A stretch of 39,967 nt of DNA from CAYVFC01 sp964450715 (GCA_964450715.1 CAYVFC010000075.1:1-39967); one strand, 5' to 3'; shown: positions 17,525-26,536, numbered from the stretch's first letter. Notes: a model not told the origin generated them from the letters alone. Translations and numbers: made by a program.

Positions 17525-18340
17525 CTAGGTCGAGGCGCGGGTGCGCGGATCCATGCGCTCGGCCAGCCAGTCGCCGGTCAGGTTGAAGGCCAATACGGTG
17601 GCCGCGATCACGCTGCCCGCGATCAGCGCCACGTGCGGGAAGCGCAACAGCACCCGGCTGCCCTGGTCGAGCAGCGCACCCCAGGACACGGCCGCGCCCG
17701 GCCCCAGGCCCAGAAACGAGAGGGTAGACTCGGCCAGGATGGTGGAGGCCAGAGCGGCCGAGGCCTGAACCACCAGCGGCCCGGCCAGGTTGGGCAGCAC
17801 GTGCCGGCCGATAATCTGCAGCCGCGTAGCGCCCAGCGCGCGCGCGGCCAGCACGAAGTCGCGCTCGCGCAGCGACAGCGCCTGCGCCCGGGCGATACGC
17901 GCGAACAACACCCAGCGGTTGGCCGACAGAGCCAGCACCAGGTGGCCGATGCCCGGGCGGGCGATCATGGCCAGAATGGCGATGTTGAGCACGATGGCCG
18001 GAAAAGCCTGCACCAGATCCGCCAGCGCCGTTATCAGCTGGTCGGCCCTGCCCCCGCGGTAGCCCGCGTAGGCTCCCAGCAGCGTTCCCAGCAACAGCGA
18101 GATGCCCACCGCCGACAGCGCCACCACCGCGGCCAGGCGCGAGCCGTGCAGGATCACGCTCAGGATGTCCACCCCGTTGTCGGCGGTGCCCAGCGGGTTC
18201 TCGATCGAGGGCAGCCGGTACTCGCGGTCGAGATCGATGGCGGTGGGCGAGCGCGGACAGAGCCAGGGCCCCACCAGCGCGCTGCCGAAGAAGAGCAGCA
18301 CGACCAGAATGCGCAGGCGTCTGGGCAGATACCGTTTCAC
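17525..18340 (-). CDS. ABC transporter permease, DppC/OppC type
   Basis: The protein has 271 aa. The GTG start at 18340 overlaps the stop of the DppB-like gene by four bases (GTGA), which is why it is preferred to the longer reading frame upstream. Residues about 8-27 form a first helix, then a periplasmic loop with NPLGTADNGVDILS, typical of the OppC_N region (H-P-L-G-T-D-x-x-G-R-D). Five further helices follow. The EAA loop is visible as DFVLAARALGATRLQIIGRHVLPN, near residue 180. It forms a heterodimeric pore with the upstream DppB-like permease. No ATPase or binding protein gene is adjacent. Peptide, nickel or other small solutes are possible cargo. Confidence 0.9.
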   Translation of the reverse strand: MKRYLPRRLRILVVLLFFGSALVGPWLCPRSPTAIDLDREYRLPSIENPLGTADNGVDILSVILHGSRLAAVVALSAVGISLLLGTLLGAYAGYRGGRADQLITALADLVQAFPAIVLNIAILAMIARPGIGHLVLALSANRWVLFARIARAQALSLRERDFVLAARALGATRLQIIGRHVLPNLAGPLVVQASAALASTILAESTLSFLGLGPGAAVSWGALLDQGSRVLLRFPHVALIAGSVIAATVLAFNLTGDWLAERMDPRTRAST

Positions 18341-19272
18341 TCGATCCGCACCCGTGGATCGACCAGGCCGTAGAGCAGATCCGCCGCCAGGTTCACCAGC
18401 ACGTAGAAGACGGCGATGACCAGCACGCACCCCTGCACCACCGGGATATCCCGGTCAAAAAAGGCCTCCAGGAAGAGGGTTCCCAGCCCGGGCCGCTCGA
18501 AGATCTTCTCCGCGATCACCGCGCCCGAGAGCAACGCGCCGAGCTGGGCGATCCCCACGGTCATCACCGGCAGCAACGCGTTTCTCAGCGCGTGCCGGAA
18601 GAGGATGGTTCCCGGTGGCGTCCCTCGCGCGTGAGCGGCCGTGATGTACTGCTCGCCCAGCACCTCGATCATGGCCGAGCGGGTCTGCCGGGCCAGAATG
18701 GCGGTGAGCGCCGCGGCCAGGGTAAAGGCCGGCAGCAGCAGCGCCTCGGGCCGCGTCGGATCGTCCCCTGGAAGCGGCAACCAGCGCAGCCACACGCCAA
18801 AGGCGAGCACCAGCAGCGGCCCCAGCCAGATATTGGGGATGGCCAACCCGAGCATGGACAGGACCGAGGCGGCCCGGTCCCAGAGCGAGCCGCGGCGCAA
18901 AGCCGCGATCGCGCCCAACGGCACGGCCATCATCCAGGCCAGGGCGATGGAGGCCAGGGCCAGCACGGCGGTGTGGGGCAGCACCCGGGCTATGAGCGAC
19001 CAGACCGTCTCCGAGCGGCGCCGGAATGAGTGGCCCAGCGTTCCGTCGGCCACCTCGCCCAGGAAGCTCAGGTACTGCTCGGGCAACGTACGGTCGAGCT
19101 TCAGGTAGCGGCGCAGCTCGGCTCGCTCCTCGGGCGAGGCCTGCTCTCCGAGGATGGCGTCGATCGGGTCGCCGGGTATAAGGTGCACCAGCAGGAAGAC
19201 CAGGGTCACCACGCCCAAGACGGTCGCGGCCGCTCGCGCACAGCGGACCGCCAGGTATCCCAGCGGCAACAT
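18337..19272 (-). CDS. ABC transporter permease, DppB/OppB type
   Basis: The protein has 311 aa. The N-terminal helix is followed by HLIPGDPIDAILG, the typical DppB loop, then the LDRTLPEQYLSFL motif and GTLGHSFR. Five more helices follow. The EAA loop reads YITAAHARGTPPGTILFRHALRNALLP, and the end RPGLGTLF and DIPVVQG, VDPRVR closely fits DppB/OppB. It is transcribed first, before the DppC-like gene, with start/stop overlap. No solute-binding protein or ATP-binding subunits are encoded beside the pair, so they must be shared from another locus. The ATG at 19272 has no clear ribosome binding site. Confidence 0.92.
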   Translation of the reverse strand: MLPLGYLAVRCARAAATVLGVVTLVFLLVHLIPGDPIDAILGEQASPEERAELRRYLKLDRTLPEQYLSFLGEVADGTLGHSFRRRSETVWSLIARVLPHTAVLALASIALAWMMAVPLGAIAALRRGSLWDRAASVLSMLGLAIPNIWLGPLLVLAFGVWLRWLPLPGDDPTRPEALLLPAFTLAAALTAILARQTRSAMIEVLGEQYITAAHARGTPPGTILFRHALRNALLPVMTVGIAQLGALLSGAVIAEKIFERPGLGTLFLEAFFDRDIPVVQGCVLVIAVFYVLVNLAADLLYGLVDPRVRIE

Positions 19273-19290
19273 GCGGCTAAGGTATCATCT

Positions 19291-20115
19291 CTACTGGACG
19301 ACCGCGCAGAACAAGGCCTCTTCCCCGTCCAGGCTCTCCGCCTTGCGCTGCAGCTTACCGGCATCGAGGCAGACAAGCCCGTCGCGGCAGTCGAAGTCGT
19401 CGATGCAAGAGGCCATGCAGCGATCGATGGGCTCGCCCTCGTCCTCGGGAGCGAAGCGAACGCACACGGCCCCTTCCGGGCACTGCCCCTTTTCGCAGCC
19501 GGTCGTCGTGCAGTACCCGTCCTCGGTCAGCGCCGGATCGCAGATCTTCTCGACCTCCGGGCAGCTCTGCTTTTCGCAGCCGGTCGTCGTGCAGTACCCG
19601 TCCTCGGTCAGCGTTCCTTCATCGCAGAAAATTTCGTCTATGCGATTGCAGTCCAGGGCCGTCTCGCACGGTCCACCGATGGCCGGAACCGGAACGTCCA
19701 CCGTGCAGAACTTGGCGGAGTCGCGGTCCAGGCTGCGGGCGAGCGGTTGCAGCTCGACGACGACCTCCCCGCTCTGCTCGTTAGAGGCGCTGCTGATGGG
19801 GATCATCCCCAGCTGGTTGGCCCGCCGGCAGCGGTACGCGTTTCTGCAATCGCTGCTGTTGTCGCAGGCGGCCATGCACCAGCTGTTGCTGAGCCGATCG
19901 GGCTCCGGTCGAAAAGCCACGCACACGGCATCGTCCGGGCAGGTTCCCTTTTCGCAGCCCGAAACGGTGCAATATCCCCCTGGCAGCGTAAGGTCGCAAA
20001 TCCGCTTGTTCTGGATGTCGCAGTCTACCGAGTTCTCGCAGCTGTCGCCGATCTTCGGAGCGCACGCGCAAGCGAGCGCTCCGAGCGTCAGCCAGATGGT
20101 CCTTCCGGGTCGCAT
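19291..20115 (-). CDS. Cys-rich lipoprotein-like protein with internal repeat
   Basis: The protein has 274 aa. A short signal sequence ends at LACAC, a plausible but imperfect lipobox. The rest is rich in Cys and acidic residues, with repeated units such as C-E-x-x-x-D-C, G-Y-C-T, G-C-E-K-x-x-C-P and V-C-V-x-F. A unit LTEDGYCTTTGCEK occurs twice 27 residues apart, and the underlying DNA is duplicated perfectly over 44 bases. The pattern is like the Cys-rich, disulfide-bonded surface lipoproteins common in Myxococcota and related groups. Function is unknown. It sits 19 bases before the DppB-like gene on the same strand, so the three may be co-transcribed. Confidence 0.72.
   Translation of the reverse strand: MRPGRTIWLTLGALACACAPKIGDSCENSVDCDIQNKRICDLTLPGGYCTVSGCEKGTCPDDAVCVAFRPEPDRLSNSWCMAACDNSSDCRNAYRCRRANQLGMIPISSASNEQSGEVVVELQPLARSLDRDSAKFCTVDVPVPAIGGPCETALDCNRIDEIFCDEGTLTEDGYCTTTGCEKQSCPEVEKICDPALTEDGYCTTTGCEKGQCPEGAVCVRFAPEDEGEPIDRCMASCIDDFDCRDGLVCLDAGKLQRKAESLDGEEALFCAVVQ
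19489..19613. repeat. Two perfect 44-bp direct repeats inside the Cys-rich gene
   Basis: Bases 19489-19532 and 19570-19613 are identical over 44 bases and start 81 bases apart, exactly 27 codons, so the frame is kept. Both copies encode the same TEDGYCTTTGCEK segment. The identity at the base level, with differing spacer, indicates a recent in-frame duplication or active gene-conversion between units. Confidence 0.9.
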
Positions 20116-20882
20116 ACCGCGCGCAGCATAGACAATCGCGGGACGCGATGCCAGGACACTTTAAGGCATTTACCGGCAGCCCGGGAATTGCAGACGCCGG
20201 CGGCCTCTCCGGATTCGCTATCATCAAACCCGCCACTCGTACCGCATGCTAGAGAATAGGGAATAGGGGACGGACCGAAGAACCGAAAGAATTAGAACCG
20301 AGAGAACAGGTAGAGCGCGCGCCTCCCGCGACCCGGAGGGGACGATAGAGGGGGCGACCGCTGCCCTCCGGCCTCCGGACGGGCCCCGGATCTCCGATCT
20401 GTCGTCCCGGTCTCCCGACCGCACGAGCCCGGGGGATACCGGTGACGACCCGCGCTTCAAATGTGCAGTGTTTTCGCGACTGGAACGCGTTTTCGCGACC
20501 GGCGCGTTACACCGCGACCGAGTACTGAATCCCCCGCTGATCCGGCTCTCGGGCCCTATCGCTCAGCGGCGTGGCCCGGAGGCGGAAAATCGTCCATACT
20601 TAAACGGATCGCCGCGCACGCACCGCCTACATCCGCCGCGCCGGATAGGTCGGTCCGGCGACCCCCGATTTGGGCCGTATCCTGGCTTCGTTTCGCCCAA
20701 CGGGGTTATACTGGAGCCAACGGCCCGCCGGCCATTACCTTGCCCGAGCGTGCGGAGGATGACACCATCACCGGCCTGCCGCCACGATCGATTCCGTTCG
20801 CAGGTCGCGCGCATTCTGATTCCATCGCGGCCGCCCGTGAAATGAGTTGCAAGCACAGCAAACAGAGCACCTGGTCGACTTT
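20116..20882. other. Long noncoding stretch between divergent genes
   Basis: This gap of 767 bases separates the Cys-rich lipoprotein gene from the PP2C phosphatase gene. Short reading frames exist on both strands but lack ribosome binding sites, family motifs and a credible codon pattern. A near repeat, GAATAGG twice, followed by GGGGACGGAC lies at about 20255-20276; the same GGGGACGGAC occurs inverted at 33162-33171 near the transposase gene, so this may be a worn repeat copy. I see no tRNA, clear terminator or riboswitch. It may hold the promoters for both divergent genes. Confidence 0.5.
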
Positions 20883-21650
20883 ATGCGCGTAACGGCTATC
20901 GGAGCGAGCGACGTCGGTTTACAGCGGGAAATCAACGAGGATTCGTTTCGCGTCCTCGATCCGTACTACCTCTACTTCGTAGCCGACGGCATGGGAGGGC
21001 ACCAGGCCGGGGACGTGGCCAGCAAGATGGCGGCCGACACCGTCGTGTCCTTTTTCGAGGCCACGCAGCAGGACGACGCCACCTGGCCCTTTCCCATCGA
21101 TCCGCAGCTCTCCCTGGAGGAGAACCGGCTCTGCTCCTCGATCAAGCTGGCGAACCGGAAGATCTACGACCTGGCCCAGAGCAACCGGCTGCTGCAGGGA
21201 ATGGGCACCACCTTCGTGGGCATGACCCTCTCGCTGGCCAAGAAGCTCTGTTACGTGGCGCACGTGGGCGACAGCCGCGCCTATCGGCTGCGGGACGGCG
21301 AGATCATGCAGATGACTCGCGATCACTCGCTGGTCAACGATTACCTGAACATCATGCCCGACATGCCCCTGGAGGCCATGGAGATCGTTCCCCGCAACGT
21401 CATCACGCGCGCGCTGGGCATGGAGGAGTCGGTGCTGGTGGACATCCGGCAGGAGCCCATGCAGCCGGGGGATCGTTTCCTGCTCTGTACGGACGGACTG
21501 TCCGGACAGGTACCGGACGCGCGGATACGGGAGATCCTGCTCGACCACGGCGACGATTTGCAGGGCGCCGTCGAGGAACTGATAAACGACGCCAACGAGG
21601 CCGGAGGGGACGACAACGTCACGGTCGTGCTGGTCGCCATCGACGAGTGA
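20883..21650 (+). CDS. PP2C-family Ser/Thr protein phosphatase
   Basis: The protein has 255 aa. It removes phosphate from Ser/Thr residues with two Mn or Mg ions. All metal motifs are visible: INEDSF (Asp20), VADGMGGHQAGDVAS (Asp35), VGDSRAYRLRDG, DHSLV, LLCTDGLSGQ and GGDDNVTVVLV. The ATG at 20883 puts the usual A-S-D-V-G start at residues 8-12; an upstream TTG at 20847 would add an unconserved dozen residues. It is a soluble stand-alone phosphatase, a natural counterpart for the Ser/Thr kinases further along, though not in an operon with them. It is convergent with phoU, eight bases apart. Confidence 0.95.
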   Translation: MRVTAIGASDVGLQREINEDSFRVLDPYYLYFVADGMGGHQAGDVASKMAADTVVSFFEATQQDDATWPFPIDPQLSLEENRLCSSIKLANRKIYDLAQSNRLLQGMGTTFVGMTLSLAKKLCYVAHVGDSRAYRLRDGEIMQMTRDHSLVNDYLNIMPDMPLEAMEIVPRNVITRALGMEESVLVDIRQEPMQPGDRFLLCTDGLSGQVPDARIREILLDHGDDLQGAVEELINDANEAGGDDNVTVVLVAIDE

Positions 21651-21658
21651 GATAGCTT

Positions 21659-22345
21659 CTACTCTTCCGGCTCGGGAACGTGGTCCTCGCCGCAGTAGTC
21701 CACGGTCTGCAGCGGCGTGATCACGCTCGACAGCAGGTTGATCAGGTGGCCTCCGATCCGGTTGTAGTAGCGGGTCGCCAGCACCATGACGGCGGCGGCG
21801 CCGACGCTGTAGTGGCTGCGCGCCAACCGGGCCATCAGGGCGTCGCAGCGGTGGGCCAGGTCCTTGCCGCTACGGATGCGCTCCAGGGCCATCTCGCGAT
21901 CGCCGTTCGTCAGCACCTGGTGGGCGTTGCGCAGGGTGTCCTCCACCTCGGCGCGGATCTCCCGCAGCTCCTCCATCAACTCGTCCTGCGGCAGCGGATC
22001 CGGGTGCAGATCCAGCAGCGCCACGATGTCCTTGGCATAGTCGCCCAGCCGTTCCGCGTCCTTGACCAGGCTCATCATGGCCAGGCAATAGGGCACGTCC
22101 CGGGCGCTCGTGGTCGCCGACAGGTGGGAGGCAACCTGCCGGCGGATGATGCGCTGCATCTTGTTGATCTGCACGTCCTGCTTGACCACCAGCGACCGGC
22201 TGGCCGCGGGCAGCTTGTTGTCGAAGAAAATGTTGCCGGCAGCCAGGAGGTTGTCGCGCCCGAGCTCCAGCATCCGGCTGAAGTTGTCGGCGATGGCCCG
22301 GAGCGGGTCGCCGCCGCGAAAGATCTCCAGTAGCTCCTGTAGCAA
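21659..22345 (-). CDS. PhoU-like phosphate regulator
   Basis: The protein has 228 aa and is all-helical, with two PhoU-like bundles: the first ending KDAERLGDYAKDIVALLDL and the second RYYNRIGGHLINLLSSV, both with the E/N-R-x-G-D/H pattern. The TTG start at 22345 is convincing, since AAGGAG lies six bases before it. It follows the Na/Pi transporter gene by 44 bases on the same strand. In such pairs, PhoU-type proteins control phosphate uptake by the cotransporter, as an alternative to the Pst ABC system, which is not in the window. It has no membrane segment. Confidence 0.88.
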   Translation of the reverse strand: MLQELLEIFRGGDPLRAIADNFSRMLELGRDNLLAAGNIFFDNKLPAASRSLVVKQDVQINKMQRIIRRQVASHLSATTSARDVPYCLAMMSLVKDAERLGDYAKDIVALLDLHPDPLPQDELMEELREIRAEVEDTLRNAHQVLTNGDREMALERIRSGKDLAHRCDALMARLARSHYSVGAAAVMVLATRYYNRIGGHLINLLSSVITPLQTVDYCGEDHVPEPEE

Positions 22346-22389
22346 GTTGGTCTCCTTTATTTACACTTCCGGCGGTTTCGAATTCGAGT

Positions 22390-23556
22390 CTAGAAAAGGC
22401 GGTCCAGCAAGACCAGCAGGGCGGGGACGCCGTAGAAGAGCATGAAGACCAGCATCACCGCCCGGCGCCGCGACTGAACGGCCAGAGCGGCCAGCCGCCG
22501 CGCTGCTTCGAGCGGCAATCGCCGCACCCGTTCAACCGGGTAGATGAGCAGGATCCCGCTCAGGTTAAAGATCAGGTGAATCAGCGCGATCTGGACCCCC
22601 GCCTGGGCGTTGGGGCCGGACACGGCCAGCGCGGCCAGCAACGCGGTGATGGTAGTGCCTACGTTGGCGCCCAGAGTGATGGGAAAGGCCTGGCGCAGGG
22701 TGATGAGCCCGGCTCCGGCCAGCGGCACCAGCAACGAGGTGGTGATGGAGCTCGACTGTACCAGCACGGTGATGACCGCGCCCACGATCATGGAGATGAC
22801 CGCGTTGGTCCCCAGCGCCCGGCCCAGGATGATCTCGACCCGGCTCTGCATGAAAGTGCGCATCACCTTCACGAGCAGGAATAGCGCCAGGAAGATCAAG
22901 CCGGCGCTGAGCAGAGCCAGCAGCACGCCGCGGGCCTGCTTGGCGTCGAGCAGCAGGTCGACCATTTGCTGGATGGGCCCGAGCGCCGCGTGTAGCGCCG
23001 GCTTGAGAGGGGTCTGGTACTTGATACCGGTGCTTCCCTCGATCATCGAACAGAGAATCCCGGAGGCGTGGCGCAGGTAACCGAAAACCAGCTCCAGCGG
23101 AAGTAGAACGGCCACGGTCAAGACGTTAAAGAAATCGTGGCAGGTCGCGGTGGCAAAGGCGCGCTGGAACTCGTCTCGCCGTCCCATGTGGGCCAGCGAC
23201 ACGATGGTAGCGGTCACCGTGGTGCCGATGTTGGCGCCCATGATCATGGGAACCGCGTTGGCCAGGGGAAGCGGATTTTCCGGCGCGGCCACCATGCCCA
23301 CGATCATGGAGGTGGTCACCGAGGAGCTCTGTACCAGGGTGGTGGCCAGTATGCCCACCACCAGCCCGACGAAGGGGTTCTCCGTGGCCGTGAAGAAGGC
23401 CCCGAGCAGATCCTTGCCCAGCATCTTGAAGCCGGTGCCCATGCCGTGGATGCCTAGCAGGAATACGAAAAGCAGAGCCACGACCGCCACCGCTCGCTGA
23501 ACGCCGACGAATCCACTAGTCCGGGGCCGAAAAGATCGTATGGGCGGCATCCGCAT
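22390..23556 (-). CDS. Na/phosphate cotransporter, NptA/PNaS family
   Basis: The protein has 388 aa from the ATG at 23556; a TTG ten codons upstream is the other choice. It has the two inverted-repeat halves of the family: first half LVQSSSVTTSMIVGM with GANIGTTVTA, second half LVQSSSITTSLLVPL with GANVGTTITA. The QSSS motifs bind Na and phosphate. About nine hydrophobic segments are seen. The long C-terminal PhoU extension of some family members is missing; instead a separate phoU-like gene follows 44 bases later. The transporter imports phosphate at the inner membrane driven by Na. The first 25 residues are Arg-rich and cytosolic. Confidence 0.92.
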   Translation of the reverse strand: MRMPPIRSFRPRTSGFVGVQRAVAVVALLFVFLLGIHGMGTGFKMLGKDLLGAFFTATENPFVGLVVGILATTLVQSSSVTTSMIVGMVAAPENPLPLANAVPMIMGANIGTTVTATIVSLAHMGRRDEFQRAFATATCHDFFNVLTVAVLLPLELVFGYLRHASGILCSMIEGSTGIKYQTPLKPALHAALGPIQQMVDLLLDAKQARGVLLALLSAGLIFLALFLLVKVMRTFMQSRVEIILGRALGTNAVISMIVGAVITVLVQSSSITTSLLVPLAGAGLITLRQAFPITLGANVGTTITALLAALAVSGPNAQAGVQIALIHLIFNLSGILLIYPVERVRRLPLEAARRLAALAVQSRRRAVMLVFMLFYGVPALLVLLDRLF

Positions 23557-23748
23557 CCGCTCTCGCTCACGGCGCAAACTAGTCAAAAACGCCGAAAGGT
23601 CAAACCACGATTAGGGTTTCCGTCCCGTTGCTCTCTTTCGAAGCTCATACGGGATTGTGTCAGCGCAACCGCTGGAACCGCCCGGGAAAACGGCTACTAT
23701 TGTACGGCGCGCGCGGGCCGTGCCCGCCGCGGAGCCTCTCCAGGAAAC

Positions 23749-25275
23749 ATGCCGTTTCTCGCGGGAATTCTCGTCGCCTGGGCGATCATCTACCTCATCC
23801 TGGCCTCGGGCTCGGTCTTCGCCTACAGCCGTTTCGAGCGCAATCGCGCGCTGCTGCTATTCGCGGTTTTTTGCGCCTTTATGGGCATTTACAACGCGGC
23901 CGGGGTCTTTCACTACCTGGCGCGCGACGTGCAGGCGTCGGTGCTGCCCGGCCGCATCCAGCTGGCCGCGTTACAACCGGCAGCCGTTGCCCTGCTCGTG
24001 CTGGGGCTGGGCGGGGCGCGTATCGCAGACAGCACCCGGCGCACGGTGGTCCGGATCGCTGGATCGGTAGCGCTGCTCCTGTCCGGGCTCACGCTCGTCG
24101 GCCGGGCCCTGGACTACTCACGGCCCTCGGTCGTTTCCTTTGATTTCTGGCTGCTGGGCAGGGTCGTCTATTACCAGCACGAGTTCACCTGGCTCGGCTA
24201 CGCCGCCGCAGCATACGCGCTGGTATCGGCCACGGTAGGGGGGTTGCTGCTGGGCGGCACTGCGCGTAGCGACCGGGTAGCGCGGGCCTTTTTCTTCCTG
24301 GCCGTGATCGCCCTGGTCGCTATCGCCCTGAACGACATCCTGGTGGCTAATGGTGTAGTTAGGTCGTTCTTCCTGCTGGAGCACGGGCTTTTCCTGCTCA
24401 CCCTTTTCGTGCTGGTGGGTTTCATCCGGGAGTTCGAGCTGTCGCGCAGCGTGCTGCAGGAAAGGACCCTGGCGCTGGTACAGGCCTCGCAGAAGCTGGA
24501 CCGTGCGGCGGACGAGACGCGCCGGTTGCGCCCCATGGCCGATTTGGGTCGGTTGTCGGCCAGCCTGGCGCACGAGATCCGCAACCCGCTGGCGGTGCTG
24601 TACAACATCACCTCGGCGCTTAAACGGCGCGGTCCGGCCGACGGCGGCTCCGAGCAGTTCCAGTCGCTGGTGGATATGTTGCAGGAAGAGACCAACAAGC
24701 TGGCCCGCCTGGTGGAGGACCTGCTGCTGTTCGCGCAGATGGGTCGAGCCTCGCGGCAGCCGGTGGAGGTCGCTGACCTGGTCCGGGAAGCGATCGGCGA
24801 CGCGCGCTCGCGGCAGCCGCAGGCCGCCGAGGCCGAGATCATCGCCGAGATAGGGCAGGACGTCGATCCCATTCTGGGCAGCAACGACAGCCTGAGAAGG
24901 GCGCTGGCCAACCTGGTAACCAATGCCCTGCAATCCTCGGGTGGAAACGGCGGCGTGCGCATCGTCGCCCGCAACAGCCAGCGCTATCCGCACATGGTGG
25001 CCATCGGCGTGCAGGACAGCGCGGGTGGAGTGCCCGAGCAGGCTGTGTCCGAGATCTTCGAGCCCTTCTTCTCCACCCGCCCCAGCGGGGCCGGGCTCGG
25101 GCTGTCCATCGCCAAGGGCATCGCCGAAGCGCACGACGGCACGCTACAGCTGGAGAACCATCCGGAGCAGGGCGCCACCTTTTGGATGCGCCTGCCCTCC
25201 TCGCACAGCCCGTTCGCGCTTCGGGCTCGGAGCGACCCGCCCTCGGCAGCGCCGAATTCGCAGAACGAGCGTTGA
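23749..25275 (+). CDS. Membrane histidine kinase with multi-helix N-terminal region
   Basis: The protein has 508 aa. The N-terminal 225 residues form about seven membrane helices with short loops, so the signal is probably sensed within or near the membrane. A coiled linker (about 230-260) leads to a HisKA box SLAHEIRNPLAVLYNI with His275. The ATPase domain shows NLVTNALQSS (near 388), DSAGGVPE as the G1 box, and GAGLGLSIAKGIAEAHDG as the G2 box. There is no adjacent receiver gene. The GGA before the ATG at 23749 is a fair ribosome binding site. The C-terminal 20 residues are Ser/Pro-rich. It lies divergent from the Na/Pi transporter gene, with about 190 bases between. A link with phosphate sensing is conceivable but not shown. 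Confidence 0.88.
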   Translation: MPFLAGILVAWAIIYLILASGSVFAYSRFERNRALLLFAVFCAFMGIYNAAGVFHYLARDVQASVLPGRIQLAALQPAAVALLVLGLGGARIADSTRRTVVRIAGSVALLLSGLTLVGRALDYSRPSVVSFDFWLLGRVVYYQHEFTWLGYAAAAYALVSATVGGLLLGGTARSDRVARAFFFLAVIALVAIALNDILVANGVVRSFFLLEHGLFLLTLFVLVGFIREFELSRSVLQERTLALVQASQKLDRAADETRRLRPMADLGRLSASLAHEIRNPLAVLYNITSALKRRGPADGGSEQFQSLVDMLQEETNKLARLVEDLLLFAQMGRASRQPVEVADLVREAIGDARSRQPQAAEAEIIAEIGQDVDPILGSNDSLRRALANLVTNALQSSGGNGGVRIVARNSQRYPHMVAIGVQDSAGGVPEQAVSEIFEPFFSTRPSGAGLGLSIAKGIAEAHDGTLQLENHPEQGATFWMRLPSSHSPFALRARSDPPSAAPNSQNER

Positions 25276-25437
25276 GCGAGGGCGCCGGCAACCGCTCTTT
25301 TCAGAACCGGTCTTTCGCTCTCTCCCCTGAGCTCATGACCGATCGCATCTCGGCGGGTTTTCCCTGGGAATCATCCATCCCCGTTGGGGCGGGGTGATTT
25401 CATTACCGGCGAATCTTCCTTTTTAAAGAGACGGGTC

Positions 25438-25461
25438 CGCGCCCCGGGGCCGCGGGTTTTT
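25438..25461 (+). terminator. Possible Rho-independent terminator
   Basis: A GC-rich hairpin (CGCGCC, loop CCGG, GG-C-CGCG with one bulged C) is followed by five T's. It lies about 160 bases after the histidine kinase stop and 43 bases before the next gene start. The stem is imperfect. Confidence 0.38.
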
Positions 25462-25503
25462 ACACAGACCTTTCCCCGGGTGTCCTAATCGCGGAGGAGG
25501 ACC

Positions 25504-26352
25504 ATGCGCACCATCGTCGTTTTGTTATCCATTCCTTTCTTGGCAGCAGTTTTAAGTTGTACGGGAGACGGGAACACCGAAGGAACGGGTTCGCCCTGTA
25601 CGTCGGACGGCGAATGCGCGGCCGGGTCGGTATGCGTAGCCGGGTTCTGCGTGGATAATCCGCTGGCGGCCTTTGGCGGCGCCGCGGGGTCGGCCTGCAG
25701 CAGGGATAGCGATTGCGAAGGCGACCTGTTGTGCGTCGGCGGATTCTGCCTGCCCCCGGGCGATACGGGCGGGCCGGGCGGTGCGTGCCAGACCGATATA
25801 GACTGCAGCGAAAACCGGATCTGTGTCGCGGGCCAGTGCGTGTTTCCCGTCACGCCTGATAATAGCGCCGACGGCTGTCTTTCCGATGCCGAGTGCAAGG
25901 ACGGTCGCGTGTGCGTGGACGCCCTTTGCGTATATCCCTACGCGCCTCCAGCGGACAGCACCGGCGGTTGCACGACCGATGCCGAGTGCAAGGACGGCCG
26001 CACCTGCGTCAATGGCGCGTGCGTTTTTCCTCCGACCGACAGCGGCGCCGGGGGGACGGGCGGCGGTGGAGGCGTCGGGGGCAGCGGAGGCGCGGCCGGC
26101 CCGGCGGGCGGCGCGGGAGGTGGCGGTAGCGGTGGCGCTTCCGGAGCGACCTGCGGAAACGGCGTTGCGGAAACCGGTGAGCAGTGCGACGGCAGTGACC
26201 TGAAGGGGCAGACCTGTCTCACCCTGGGCCAGGGGCCGGGAACGTTGAGCTGCACCGACGCCTGCTCCCTGGATACCACACTATGCGAGCTGCCCGACGC
26301 CGGTTTCACGGACGGTGGCGCCGCCAATGACGGCGGTGGGCTGTCGATATAA
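25504..26352 (+). CDS. Cys-rich lipoprotein with C-x-x-D-x-E/D-C repeats
   Basis: The protein has 282 aa. A strong GGAGGAGG precedes the ATG. The signal peptide ends with the lipobox VLSC (Cys19). Residues 30-185 hold five Cys-rich units of the form S/T-D-x-E/D-C-x-x-G-x-x-C-V-x-G-x-C-V. A Gly/Ala/Ser-rich linker follows (about 185-215). The C-terminal part CGNGVAETGEQCDGSDLKGQ then TC and LGQGPGTLSC, DTTLC is a disulfide-rich motif that I know from myxobacterial and bradymonad surface proteins. Function is unknown; such lipoproteins are thought to be exposed at the outer membrane. A similar protein is encoded next to it. Confidence 0.85.
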   Translation: MRTIVVLLSIPFLAAVLSCTGDGNTEGTGSPCTSDGECAAGSVCVAGFCVDNPLAAFGGAAGSACSRDSDCEGDLLCVGGFCLPPGDTGGPGGACQTDIDCSENRICVAGQCVFPVTPDNSADGCLSDAECKDGRVCVDALCVYPYAPPADSTGGCTTDAECKDGRTCVNGACVFPPTDSGAGGTGGGGGVGGSGGAAGPAGGAGGGGSGGASGATCGNGVAETGEQCDGSDLKGQTCLTLGQGPGTLSCTDACSLDTTLCELPDAGFTDGGAANDGGGLSI

Positions 26353-26536
26353 CCGTTCCTGGTAGAGATAGCCGGAAAGCAGCTGCCTGTATGGAGCGTG
26401 GTCCAAGCGCGGATGCTCGTATGATTGCGGTTTTACTTCGTACGACAGTCCGGTGTATCTCTGTCAGGGACAGACGCGGCGCCTCTGTTGAGCGCGGCGC
26501 GAGAAACCGCGTTCTGCGGGTTTGTGGGAGGATTTG

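Noticed and set aside
20461..20892. Small plus-strand frames in the noncoding stretch before the phosphatase
   Set aside because: No ribosome binding site, Pro/Arg/Ser-rich products and overlap between frames; not supported as genes.
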